Shown here: one piece after another, positions 31,736 to 41,308 of the stretch | Position numbering within the stretch: position 1 is the first letter of the stretch | How the letters are laid out: each line of letters starts with the position of its first letter | NCBI GenBank assembly: GCA_020002185.1 | Contig: CM034531.1 | Coordinates: 78,526,474 to 78,590,473 of the forward strand | DNA: 64,000 nucleotides | Direction of reading: 5' to 3' | Origin: Paraescarpia echinospica | Lineage: Eukaryota; Annelida; Polychaeta; Sabellida; Siboglinidae | The notes under the pieces: model-generated | What the model saw: only the letters and a program-made list of their open reading frames with translations | Databases searched by the model: none | Told to the model about the DNA's origin: nothing | Translations under genes and position numbers: made by a program

Positions 31736-33160
31736 TTGCCCATTTAGATGTTTCTCCATGGTATACAGGAGGCGTGCATCGAGGCCGTAGAAATGACACC
31801 CATTCAGGCGGCTCGCTTCCACCACCATATCAGTAGTTAACCCCTTAAAGAGGCCACCCTCTCTGCTACGGTAATTATATTCCATGGGTGGTTCGGGCCA
31901 GTTGTTCCTGGTGGTGGAAGGTATGGCGCATCTGACTCCAGCGTGATCTTGTTGAGCTCCAGACTACTCACCGCCTCCTCCTCCACCTCCTCCTTCACTC
32001 CTCCACATCCTACTTTCAGCAGGGTGCCAGACAGACCGAATTTCGCTTCGGGGAATGCCCGCAACCATGCCGTGATATCCCCTTTACTCCCGCAAAAGGA
32101 GTGGATATGCACTTTATGCGTCTTTGGGAGGACGTCCGTCATTATGTTCAGGCAATCCTCCAGGCACTGGTTTGCCTTATCGGTCCTGCATGGCCGTAGA
32201 TGGATCACGACTGGTTTGGCTTGCCTAACAGCCAATTTAAGCACCAACATCTGCTGTTGGTTCTGGCGCTCCTTTGATCTCTGGTGTCGATGGTAATCGA
32301 GGCCAATTTCTCCCACACCAACGCATTTGGGATGGCGGAGTAGTGTATCCATGGTGCTTAGGTGTCTGTCATGGTGGCTGCTGGTGGATGCGACGTGTGG
32401 ATGAAGGCCGATTGTGGCGGAACACGTAAGTCCCCACAAAGTAATGGAGATTCCATGCAGGTTTCACCTTGTCAATCAGGGTTGACAGACCGTCAACCCG
32501 ATACATCTTGAAAAGAATATCTAGGTGACTGTGGCTACCTACCATTTGACCGGGATCGTCACTGTAGTCGCACGCTTCGTCTGATGATTTTATTTGTTGT
32601 TGCATGTCGTATGGTACGAGCTGTAGAATGCAGGCCATCATCTTCCAGTATAGCAGATATGACACCGAGGCCGGTGGTGTGATGGTTAACGAATCGATGT
32701 TACTCAGATTTAGGCGATTGCCGGCTTGCCACATTCGCATCACGATCCGTTGTTCGAACGAGAGGGTACAGTCACCTTGATCCCAAGTATACCATTCTCG
32801 TCGTGCGGCCACATGGTTTCTAAATAACTCCAGGAATGGGAGGTTAATATACTTGGCAAGGGCGTGTAGCAACCCATTTGCTCTCCAGATCCAGCTATTG
32901 AGTTGAGGAACTGACTGATTGCAATTTCGGTGTTTCTTTAGAAGCAAACAGGCTGACGTCACTGATTATTTGCACGACCAACACTTCATTAGTGAAAACC
33001 ACCATGGGAGGTGTTCGCGTTCGACATGTCGTTTAAGTCTCGTAAAGATTCGTTCTTCACATACAGGGCAAAAACGATCATGCCCACCTTTTCCCATGCG
33101 TGAAGCCGATGAAGGTTTCGAGAGGGCGGGAGCCGACTGGCTCCTCACAACTCCTGACAT
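31736..33160 (-). pseudogene. Zinc-finger/TatD-type nuclease pseudogene
   Basis: Begins at an ATG (33,160). A C2H2-like finger (F-C-P-V-C...H-V-E-R-E-H) and a second C-W-S-C...H-R-N-C pair come first. A helical linker of about 150 residues follows, then a TatD amidohydrolase fold with its metal ligands kept: S-H-S-H-L-D, G-L-H-P-H, G-E-I-G-L-D-Y-H, V-V-I-H-L-R, I-H-S-F-C-G and L-E-S-D-A-P-Y-L, ending in F-Y-G-L. TatD enzymes are metal-dependent 3'-5' DNases. From memory, multicopy zinc-finger/TatD proteins occur in several invertebrates. Breaks: TAA at 32,966-32,968, frameshift near 32,410, frameshift near 31,860. It lies on the same strand just after a Gypsy integrase and ends at repeat R-A. 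Confidence 0.75.
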
Positions 33161-33451
33161 CTTTACGTCATCTCACAGGAAACTGGTGTCGCCCTCTGCT
33201 TCTATTCAGAGTACTGCTTCATCACCCACGGACATATCTAAATAAAACATACATTGTTTACTATGTGTGTTCAATATAAGTTTACAACTCATAATCATGA
33301 TATCTGAGAGGTTTGGTAATAGCCCGACCTCGACTAGAGTGTGTAAGTCATGTGGGTAGATGTGGTGAGGTATCTTCCCCTGATTTTTGTAACCTAACAT
33401 CGTCGATCGTACTTACTGCTTCCCTCTCCGCAGTATTGGTCAGAGTTAGAT
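33161..33451. other. Spacer between TatD-like gene and integrase
   Basis: Short stretch without recognised coding sequence; it may be the untranslated 5' part of the TatD-like gene or the 3' part of the Gypsy pol. Confidence 0.4.
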
Positions 33452-34637
33452 CTAACTCGTTATCATCGTATGGCATAGTGTCGTCAGAGTTAAGTATTTT
33501 TGGCTTTCCCTCCTGGCCCAGAGAGGTATGAACCTGTCGTTGCCGAGACGAAGTCGATCACGGTGGAGTATCTTTGACTTGTCCTTCCTACGTCCCCGTA
33601 TGTTGTATAATACAGGAGGGTAAAACTCACGAACGAGGAATGGACTAGCATATACTGGTTTCAATGTCCTACTCTCGCCAACTTTGGCTACACCTCCCAA
33701 AAGGTAAACAAGCTCTCCTACTTAGTACCTACGTTCGAGTAATTTCGCTTCAGAGTGTTTCTAATAATGCAGATTACCCCTGAGTTTGTCTCTAGCAAAT
33801 TGTGGACAGCATGAAGCGTGTCGCGTAATTTATTCACGTGTTCAGCCGGCTCCAATTGACCCTGATTTATCAAAGAGATTCCGGTATTTAACTTGGAAGG
33901 CAATGTAACCTCCCATCCCAACATCATCATATTGGGCGTAAATCCGGTTGAGCGATTTACTGTTGCTCTCAATGCCATTCCAATGATGCACAATTCAATT
34001 CATGTCTAGCAGACTGCATAGGGATTGAAAGAGGGCTCGTTGAAATTTCGTCCTAGGTCTGTAAATATCTGATTAGCGCAGCCCATACGGCTTATGAACT
34101 CGGTTACTGTAACATTTGCGACAAGCTCTGCTGTCTGGTTTGGCAATGCCTTTAGTTCAATCCACTTCGTGAATTGGTCTACCATCACAAGAACATACTT
34201 GTTTCCAGACTCGCTTAAGGGAAATTGTCCTAGTATGTCTAAATGAATGCGTTCCATCATAATACCTGCATGATAATTCTGCATGGCTGCTTTTGGTTTA
34301 ACGCGAGGTCTCTTGTTCTTATTACAAGTTGCACATGTGCTCACATACAACCTACTATCCGTCCCCATCCCGGGCAAAAAGAAAGACCGACGTACCCGTG
34401 TATCTGTTTCTTTCTGGCCTGGGTGACATGCAGATTTAATATCATGCGATACTCTTAGTACGTCTTCCCTCATTGATTTTGGGACTACTAACGTTAGGCG
34501 CCGACGGGAACCTCCATCAGCAAACAATTCGTACTATAGCACTTCATCGCGTATTTTTAATCTGTCTTTGTGACCCCACAAATGTTTAGTGGCAATTCCA
34601 TGATTGTACAACTCATTTGGTGAGGGTTCCTCAGAAA
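33452..34637 (-). pseudogene. Gypsy integrase with internal deletion
   Basis: Read on the minus strand: the end of the region before integrase (N-E-L-Y-N-H, L-W-G-H-K-D-R-L), a TAG, then an HHCC zinc domain (S-H-D-I, C-A-T-C). The catalytic core (H-L-D-I-L-G-Q-F-P; F-T-D-L-G-R-N-F) is cut after L-L-D-M-N. The sequence resumes at I-I-G-M-A-L-R-A-T and ends with a C-terminal domain (K-V-G-E-S, H-R-D-R-L-R-L). The part carrying the catalytic Glu (Y-H-P-x-S-D-G to E-R-x-N-R in relatives) is missing. The first two Asp are present. Frames change near 34,006, 33,718 and 33,700. Coding starts abruptly at the edge of R-A, so Gag, protease and reverse transcriptase are gone. Confidence 0.8.
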
Positions 34638-35555
34638 AAGAGTTGGGCATGCACAATGTTGGCGTAGCCCGAAGCGGTGGCCGAAGGCCGACGGGACTGT
34701 TTCCTCGACGAGGGGCTGTGCTTCACGGCGGCGGCGGCAATACGGACTTCTGGCTATTGTGTAGCATGGGTATTTATAAGGTGTGTGTGTGTGGGTGTAT
34801 TGTTAGGGTGTAATGCGGATGTGCGTACTTATCTTGGGTGTGCGAACTATTTACAGTGTAGCTCCCCACTACATTCCCCCCAATCATAAAAAGAACGGGA
34901 TATATTACGATGAATATGTATGCGGTATATATATGTTTGCAAATAGTCGTGAACTATGGATAATTACAACAGAAAATATATACACTAAATGTGACCGGTT
35001 AACCAAAACCCGATCGCCGACAAGTATCTCAGGCAAAAGCTGCACTCAAGTCTGAATATTTGCTATTTAGGTTATTTCCTTTGTACATTTAATTAAACCA
35101 GTTACGTAAACATGAACACCGACGTAATATTTAGGGTATTTCATTATACATACATTTAATTAAACCCAACCACCATTATTTTAACACTTGTGTAATAAAG
35201 CAAAACGAACTTATTGAAAATGAAACTTCCAATCATTATAAGACTCTATACACAATATATATATATACACAAATTATATGTAGACCCCAGACCCTGGTCA
35301 CTGACAGGTGTCTCATGCATCATGTACTACGCGAGTACGTCCCGGGCACCGACAAGTGCCTCATGTATCATATACTACGTGAGTACGTCCCATATACTAC
35401 GTGAGTACGTTCCGAGCACCGACAAGGGCCTCAGGTATCATATACTACGTGAGTATATATTATATACACGAACATATGTCCTAGAACCCGGACACCGACA
35501 AGCGTCCTAGGCTACTAGATTGTGTATGTGCGTGTGTGTATGCGTGTCAGAATAT
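34638..35555 (-). repeat. Repeat R-A copy 2, uninterrupted
   Basis: About 920 bp. Outer GC-rich block, TATTTATAAGG, then an AT-rich middle and four to five units of a roughly 50-bp repeat (GTACGTCCCRRGCACCGACAA and relatives), ending GGCTACTAGATTGTGTATGTGCGTG. It serves as the unbroken reference for copy 1. Copies 1 and 2 are in direct orientation around the integrase/TatD block, as LTRs would be. TG/CA ends are only partly clear. Confidence 0.75.
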
Positions 35556-35613
35556 CCTGCGGCTAATTGAACATGAATTACTCAGTCATCATATTCCACG
35601 ACTGCCTGCATGG

Positions 35614-36650
35614 TCAGCCTTCGGTGGAACAAGACTGACGGATAATCCTGACCTTTGAACTGCGTACATTCTCCATTTTGTCGTAACCGACAAAGCAGAC
35701 AGCAACGCTGCTGCTACTTGCAACAGTCATGGTCACCATCGCTGCCGTGCACCATTTCTCGTCAGGGAACAGTGTTTCGCAAGGCATGCTAGTCAGTGTT
35801 CCACAATTGTCATCGTTAGTGATTTCGTCCATCAGTAGGGGAAGTTCCACCATTGAAAGTCTTGTTTGTAGGCACTAGAAGTTCTGTGGCGATAGGGGTG
35901 AGGACACATGGACTTCGCGCGTTTCACTTGGCTTTAATGGTGTACCCTTGTACCTGACAACATCCGACTCTTTGTCATAGAGACTACAATCGACGGTCGT
36001 TCTCTCACACCTGTTGATGGCAATTGTATACCGAGTAGTAGCCATCTTTTGTTGAGGCACTGACCCGCCAATGATGTCAGTCATCTTTGCGGCATTTGAG
36101 TCATATTTGGTGACGTCAGTCATCTCGGCGTCAACTCCGTCGAATCGACAAGCCAACGCTTCAATTGGCAATGTGGCGGACTCCGTGTGTAGCAACTGCA
36201 CAGAGAAATCGCCGTTGTCGATGTATGCCATGGACACATTAGCCGTGCCTGTGTCAGTCCTGGTGATACAAGTGATATGGTCACAACAACGTCTCCTCTC
36301 CCTTGTAAATTTAGCAGCCTGACCACTACACCAACTTTCCTCCCTGACAAACGTTTGAGATGCATAGTACTCGTGCATTTCAACTGGCAAATGGGTCAAC
36401 CTGTCGTCCCGCAGAAACTCGTCCGCGTCAGCAACTTGCGCCTTGTCGGTGTTGTTGTCACCGCTGTCATCGTCTTCAGTTTCTTCGAGAATTCTGGTTT
36501 GTTTCTCAGCTCCCAGTTGTTACTTGTCTCACCAAGAGGCGTGTCATTGAGCTGCTCCGACAATCGTGTCAACGCAGTCTCGTCACGCTCCAGTTGACAC
36601 GAGAATTGAGCTGATGATACACACGCCTCCATCGTGCGACTAACTGAGTC
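35614..36650 (-). pseudogene. Tudor-domain protein fragment with two extended Tudor modules
   Basis: Minus strand. Module 1: A-C-V-S-S-A-Q-F-S-C-Q-L-E-R, A-L-T-R-L-S-E-Q-L-N, then (after a frame change near 36,530) W-C-S-G-Q-A-A-K-F-T, V-S-M-A-Y-I-D-N-G-D and L-P-I-E-A-L-A-C-R-F-D-G-V. Module 2: V-H-V-S-S-P-L-S-P-Q-N-F, a TAG (35,875), L-P-L-L-M-D-E-I, D-E-K-W-C-T-A-A-M-V and V-C-F-V-G-Y-D-K-M-E-N-V. The order V-x-V-S-x-P-x-x-F...L...W-x-A-x-V...D-x-G matches extended Tudor domains, which bind dimethylarginine on Piwi proteins in germ granules. No introns are visible. It lies on the same strand as the Gag region upstream. It could be a retrocopy or a captured module. Confidence 0.65.
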
Positions 36651-37351
36651 CGCCCGAGACATACTCAACTTGTCATTGTGCGTTCCGGTATCGGCTGCCT
36701 TGCTGTCCCCGTCGTCCGACGACACCTCCGCAGTTGGCGTCATTCGTTCCGGGAAGTGGGACGCGATATCAGCTGTATCATCCACAGGCGGTGCTCCAGT
36801 GTGTCCCGTATTTCTCGTCCTGGGTCAATGTGTGCGACTATGTTGGAGTCAGGGTTGGCATGTGTTGTTGCGAGTGACGTCATCGTCTCTGTCAAGTTGC
36901 CTGGAGCGATGACTGCAGGTATTTACTATCAATACGTTTACAGGATTTGTGTAAGGCTACGTCTGTTCTGATATCAGCATTCACCTTGACTTCCACATCC
37001 AACGGTACGGTGACTTCTGGGTACCGCATGGTACCAGGTAAAAATGTTGGCTTGAGTACATTGACGTCAAATGATGTCATATACTCAAGTTTTGGTTCGA
37101 CGACGGTCTTTTCAATGTGTGTTTTGGGCATGCATCTGTTTTCCTGACGTAACGTGAGACAATCTAGGTAGCAGTCTTTCTGTGGGACTAGTTCGTTTCA
37201 CGCCGTATGTGTGAACTAGTTCAGGACCACGTAGCTCATAAGTCTTGTGTTTAATAGTGCCATAACCGACTGGTTCCTGACACTTGTCAATCTCTGTGAT
37301 GTGAAACATATGTAACATTTCGTTTTCAGACGCTACTTGTCCCGTTGACAT
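36651..37351 (-). pseudogene. Unassigned coding region between Gag and Tudor
   Basis: Three overlapping minus-strand frames (37,351-37,112; 37,131-36,892; 36,785-36,396) that switch frame, so the region is broken. Visible pieces include Y-E-L-R-G-P-E-L-V-H-T-Y-G-V-K-R, K-L-E-Y-M-T-S-F-D-V and an acidic, Ser/Thr-rich stretch (A-E-V-S-S-D-D-G-D-S). I do not recognise the first two. They may be the end of the Gag polyprotein or the N-terminal part of the Tudor protein. Confidence 0.4.
37186..37218. repeat. Palindromic motif, copy B
   Basis: ACTAGTTC-GTTTCACGCCGTAT-GTGTGAACTAGT. Arms differ from copy A at one position on each side, so pairing is kept in both. The two copies sit about 1.23 kb apart, bracketing the capsid-coding part. 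Confidence 0.7.
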
Positions 37352-37365
37352 TGACAGCTTTCTTC

Positions 37366-38424
37366 CTAGAACTGACTACTGATGCTCGTGCTAGATGGGC
37401 GATGTCCTAGCGCACAGAAGGGCCCATACATTCCACTTGTGGAATGGTCATCGCAGGAGGATATGTCGTTAAGAGTGTAGAATAAGGATTGATCGTTGTA
37501 GGTATAATCACACGATATGTATGGACGCGTACACTCGTAGTCTTCCATTGTCAAATTCGTCATCTTCATCACACCATCCAATTCCTCCCTTTCCGTACGG
37601 CGTCTGAGAAGCTTTCGATTCATCTTGTTCATATCTTTTAACGCTTTCCTAATCGACTTCGGATGTTTGTCACAAGCTGCTAAAGCTATTTCCTTCTCCC
37701 TAACACCTCTGAGGAACAGCTTTGAGCCAAATTTAGTTACGTTTTTGTTTCCTGTCCCTTCATATCTCATTTTGACGGCATACTTATCACGATCAGCGAA
37801 GTTTTCCAAAGATTCGCTGATTTCCTGCTTCACATCTTGGAGATTCCGTTGCACAAGGCTTGGATCTTATTTCTTTTCAAATTTGCTCTTCAGGCGTTTC
37901 ATGAGCCTTCGATAATCGCTACAAGTTTTGCGGGAACTGGTCCGGATGTAATCAAGTGCTTCGTCGCGCAAGCATTCCTTTAGCCTCTGTAGTTTTTGGT
38001 AACTACCCCAGTGATTATGTTTTGTAGCACGATTAAAAAGGTGTAGAAATGTGTCCCAGTCTGAGAATGTTCCTGAGAATGTAGGTAATATATGTCCGGG
38101 AGGGCTATTTCGTTGACGATGTCGTGTGTCATTCCCCCGTCTATCCTCTTCCATTGATTCGTCAGACGATCCTGAGTTTGAGTTAAGATAGTCAGAAGAT
38201 GATGAAGACGACGACGAATACATTGAAGACGAGTCTTCGTTGGAATATCGGTGATGTGATTTGCTGTCTTTCTTCTTCTTTCTTCTTCGACCATGGGCTA
38301 TGTCACGTGTGTAATGACTCTCAGTTATGTCACTCGTATGATGACTCTGGGCTAAGTCATGTTCTTGCTGTAGATTAACTTTATCCATGGTGGTGTCTAT
38401 TCCTTCCACTGGTTCGCGTTTCAC
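37366..38424 (-). pseudogene. Retrotransposon Gag (capsid) region
   Basis: Minus strand. A Lys-rich and Ser-rich N-terminus (R-R-R-K-K-K-K, then a poly-Ser run) is followed by a retrotransposon-type capsid: L-P-T-F-S-G-T-F-S-D-W, R-L-K-E-C-L-R-D-E-A-L-D-Y, L-M-K-R-L-K-S-K-F, then after one in-frame TAA (37,867) V-K-Q-E-I-S-E-S-L-E-N-F-A-D and F-L-R-G-V-R-E-K-E. This is the pattern of Ty3/Gypsy Gag (W-x10-20-L-x-x-x-L-x-G-x-A). The TAA and the frame change at 38,42x make it inactive. No zinc knuckle, protease or reverse transcriptase follows; the Tudor region does. Confidence 0.7.
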
Positions 38425-38452
38425 GCCGCCCGGAGTGTATATGTGAACCAGT
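38408..38452. repeat. Palindromic motif, copy A
   Basis: ACTGGTTC and GAACCAGT are perfect 8-bp arms enclosing GTTTCACGCCG...GTG. A related motif occurs at 37,186-37,218 with arms ACTAGTTC/GAACTAGT and the same GTTTCACGCCG centre. Confidence 0.7.
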
Positions 38453-38803
38453 TTATATTTCTAACCAATTGGAGAGTTGGTACCCTTCTTGCGTGCTCCT
38501 TGTCCCAACAAACGTGAGGGACCAGAACTATATATATCCCATCCTTGGGATGTGCATCAAGGATGGATCTCACTTCACCACCTATCTCCTGTGACCTGCG
38601 TTTGTTGATTTGGTGATCCCATTCTTCCATCTCTCTTTTCATCCTTTCTTCCATCTCTCTCATCTCTCTCTTCATTCGTTCTTCCTTCTCTCTTCTCTTC
38701 ATTTCCCTCCACCTCCTGAATTCACATTCGTCGTTATCAAACCGGATCCTATCTGGTCTTCCTCGCTCATATTCCTGGATCTTGCAATCTCTGTCCTCAA
38801 TTT
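38421..38803 (-). pseudogene. Coiled-coil N-terminal part of the Gag-like frame, downstream of the Gypsy insertion
   Basis: Minus strand, Arg/Glu/Lys-rich with M-K-R-E-M-R-E-M-E-E-R repeated twice, a probable coiled coil. The frame is open right up to the LTR at 38,809 and resumes in the same frame at 43,316 on the other side. The Gypsy therefore split one coding region. It continues into the capsid part after a frame change at a palindromic motif (38,408-38,452). Confidence 0.6.
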
Positions 38804-38808
38804 CTACT

Positions 38809-38949
38809 TGTAGTGTTATGCTATCGCGCTCCTACCTCTACATCCGGGACTTCGTTGAATACAGCCATTTTCTATTAACACGTGTCTTCTTTCTTTATGT
38901 AGTATTCATGTCTTTTTACGTGTTATATTAAAGCAGTAGTAACACCACA
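38809..38949 (+). repeat. 5' LTR, 141 bp
   Basis: Begins TGTAGTGTTATGC and ends AGTAACACCACA. It is identical to the 3' LTR except for A versus T in CTATTAACACG and T versus C in TTATATTAAAG. Unusually short for an LTR. Confidence 0.95.
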
Positions 38950-38967
38950 TGGTGTCAGAATTTTAAG
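38950..38967 (+). other. Primer binding site
   Basis: TGGTGTCAGAATTTTAAG starts at the first base after the LTR with TGG, as expected for pairing with a tRNA 3' CCA end. I do not assign the tRNA. Confidence 0.7.
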
Positions 38968-39049
38968 ATGAATACGGTGATGTTGTTGCATAAGTAATTT
39001 TGCATACATCTACTACGAGGTACGTTATTTTTGCTTGTTTGACCCAGTC

Positions 39050-41308
39050 ATGGCCCAAACATTCCAAATCGCCCCGCCTGATGCTTTCTGCTTCGTCAAA
39101 CCTAATGAATGGCCTAAATGGATTCGACGGTTTGAGGGCTTTCGTTCAGCGTCAGCCCTGGACGAGAAAGCCGAGACAGTTCAAGTCAACGCACTTATCT
39201 ACGCGATGGGTGACGAGGCGGACGATATCATGGCAGGCTTCGGCTTGACAGATGAACAACGGAATGTGTGTGCGGTCGTCAAAGGCAAGTTTGATGCGCA
39301 CTTCGTAGTTCGACGCAATGCGATTTTCGAGCGGGCTAAATTCAACCGACGTTCCCAAGAGGAAGGCGAGATGGTTGACAGTTTCATCACTGCGTTGTTC
39401 TGCCTGGCGGAGCATTGTGTGTACGGCACGCTCAACGATGAAATGATCAGGGATCGTATTGTCGTTGGCATCACTGATGCGGCGTTGTCGTTGAAACTGC
39501 AGATGGACGCGACATTGACACTGAAGAAGGCAATCGACATGGCACGCCAGAACGAGGCTGCAAGGAAAGAGCAGACCCTGTTGAGGAACAACTTTGCGGC
39601 GAAGACAGGCGGCAATGTTGACTTTGTGCGGACGAGGAAGTCGTACAAACCCAGCCAGTCGAAACAGAAGATGAAAGCTCAGTCTCAGTCAACTTCGACG
39701 CGGAAGTGTGACTGTTGTGGGAGATCTCCGGCTCATCAGAAGTCAGTGTGCCCAGCGCGTGAGGCAGCATGCTTCAAGTGTAAGAAAGTCGGACATTTTG
39801 GGGCTGTATGCAGGTCAACGAGATCTGTAGACGCAGTCACTAAGCACACTGAGTCGGAGTTTGCTTTCCTCGGCGAAGTGACGAAGGGCGACGACCAACC
39901 GTGGACGTCCACCATTGTTTTGGAGGCAATGGACACTCGCCTTCGCACGAACGTTTGCTTCAAGTTGGACACTGGGGCCGACGTTACTGTGTTCTCTGCC
40001 AACGACTACAAGAAAGCAGGTAGTCCGCGACTCGACAGGTTGACTAGAAAACTTGTAGGCGCGAACGACGGCGTCCTACAAACCATGGGCAAGTTCAGCG
40101 GCAAGCTGTCACGAAACGGTGTCGTCATTCACGAATACGTGTACGTCGTCAATAGCCCGACGAGGTCACTGCTTAGTCGGAGAGTGTGCGAGTCTCTTGA
40201 CCTTGTCAGACGTGTTGCTGTTGACTCGGTCGATGCAGCAGATGTCTACAGACGCGACAACTCGAAGCTATTTGGAGGCCTAGGGAAGATGAATGGCGAG
40301 TACGAAATCAAGCTACGGTCTGACGCGAAGCCGTTCGCATTGACTACACCGAGACGAGTCTTGATATCGTTGCTAGGGGTCGTCAGGAAGAAACTTCAGA
40401 GAATGGAAAATCTTGACGTCATCCGCAGGATTGAAAGCCCGACGGACTGGTGTGCTGGCATGGTGGTGGTGGCGAAACCGAAGGCTGTCCCTTCTTCGGA
40501 CGTTGAGGGGCAGAGGGAGACACACAAAGTTCGCATTTGTGTCGACCTAACGAAGTTGAACGAGAGTGTAAAGAGGGAGAAACACGACCTTCCTTCAGTC
40601 GATCAGACACTCGGTAGGCTGGCGGGCGCGAAGGTCTTCACTAAGTTGGACGCCAACTCAGGCTTCTGGCAGATCCATCTAGCCCAGTCTTCGCAAGAAT
40701 TGACGACATTCATTACTCCTTTCGGAAGATATTGCTTCAAGAGGCTGCCTTTCGGAATCACTTCGGCTCCCGAGTACTACCAGAAGCGGATGAGTGGCAT
40801 TCTCGATGATTTACCTGGTGTTCTATGTTTGATGGACGACGTCATCATCTTCGGCAGTTCGGTAGAAGAGCACGACGCGAGGGTGAGGGCTGTCTTCCGT
40901 CGTCTCGAGGACAACGGTGTGACTTTGAACTTTTATAAGTGCGACTTTGCCAAGTCGAGCATTTCGTATCTTGGTCACATTGTGTCAGCTGGTGGGGTCA
41001 TGGCAGATCCTGCGAAGGTGCGAGCTATCACAGAGATGCAGCAGCCCATCAACGTGAGCGACGTTCGACGCTTTCTGGGTATGACTAACCAGCTAGGAAC
41101 GTTTTCTGCCAACCTATCGACTACAACTCAGCCACTACGTGATCTACTTATGAAAGAAAATCTGTGGACATGGGGTGAGAGGCAACAGAGAGCGTTTGAT
41201 GCCGTGAAGACAGACCTAAGCAACACTCCAGTACGACCCACACAGAGCGACGACAGTGTCCGCAGATGCGTCATCATTTGGTCTGGGGGCGGTGCTACTG
41301 CAAAGTGA
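39050..41308 (+). CDS. Gypsy Gag-protease-reverse transcriptase
   Basis: Starts at the ATG at 39,050 (M-A-Q-T-F-Q); upstream in-frame codons are leader. Capsid-like region to about residue 200, then zinc-binding motifs (C-D-C-C-G and C-F-K-C-K-K-V-G-H-F-G-A-V-C, about 220-255). The protease has K-L-D-T-G-A-D-V-T (about 305-312). Reverse transcriptase blocks are V-D-L-T-K-L-N, L-D-A-N-S-G-F-W-Q-I, L-P-F-G-I-T-S-A-P and the catalytic L-M-D-D (about 594). R-F-L-G-M and the beginning of RNase H follow. The frame is lost near 41,235, inside the sequence that normally reads Y-D-P...S-A-D-A-S, so RNase H lies in another frame. Confidence 0.9.
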   Translation: MAQTFQIAPPDAFCFVKPNEWPKWIRRFEGFRSASALDEKAETVQVNALIYAMGDEADDIMAGFGLTDEQRNVCAVVKGKFDAHFVVRRNAIFERAKFNRRSQEEGEMVDSFITALFCLAEHCVYGTLNDEMIRDRIVVGITDAALSLKLQMDATLTLKKAIDMARQNEAARKEQTLLRNNFAAKTGGNVDFVRTRKSYKPSQSKQKMKAQSQSTSTRKCDCCGRSPAHQKSVCPAREAACFKCKKVGHFGAVCRSTRSVDAVTKHTESEFAFLGEVTKGDDQPWTSTIVLEAMDTRLRTNVCFKLDTGADVTVFSANDYKKAGSPRLDRLTRKLVGANDGVLQTMGKFSGKLSRNGVVIHEYVYVVNSPTRSLLSRRVCESLDLVRRVAVDSVDAADVYRRDNSKLFGGLGKMNGEYEIKLRSDAKPFALTTPRRVLISLLGVVRKKLQRMENLDVIRRIESPTDWCAGMVVVAKPKAVPSSDVEGQRETHKVRICVDLTKLNESVKREKHDLPSVDQTLGRLAGAKVFTKLDANSGFWQIHLAQSSQELTTFITPFGRYCFKRLPFGITSAPEYYQKRMSGILDDLPGVLCLMDDVIIFGSSVEEHDARVRAVFRRLEDNGVTLNFYKCDFAKSSISYLGHIVSAGGVMADPAKVRAITEMQQPINVSDVRRFLGMTNQLGTFSANLSTTTQPLRDLLMKENLWTWGERQQRAFDAVKTDLSNTPVRPTQSDDSVRRCVIIWSGGGATAK

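Noticed and set aside
33452..38424. One Gypsy element made of the Gag at 37-38 kb and the integrase at 33-34 kb
   Set aside because: The space between holds Tudor modules and repeat R-A rather than protease, reverse transcriptase and RNase H. The integrase begins abruptly at the R-A edge.
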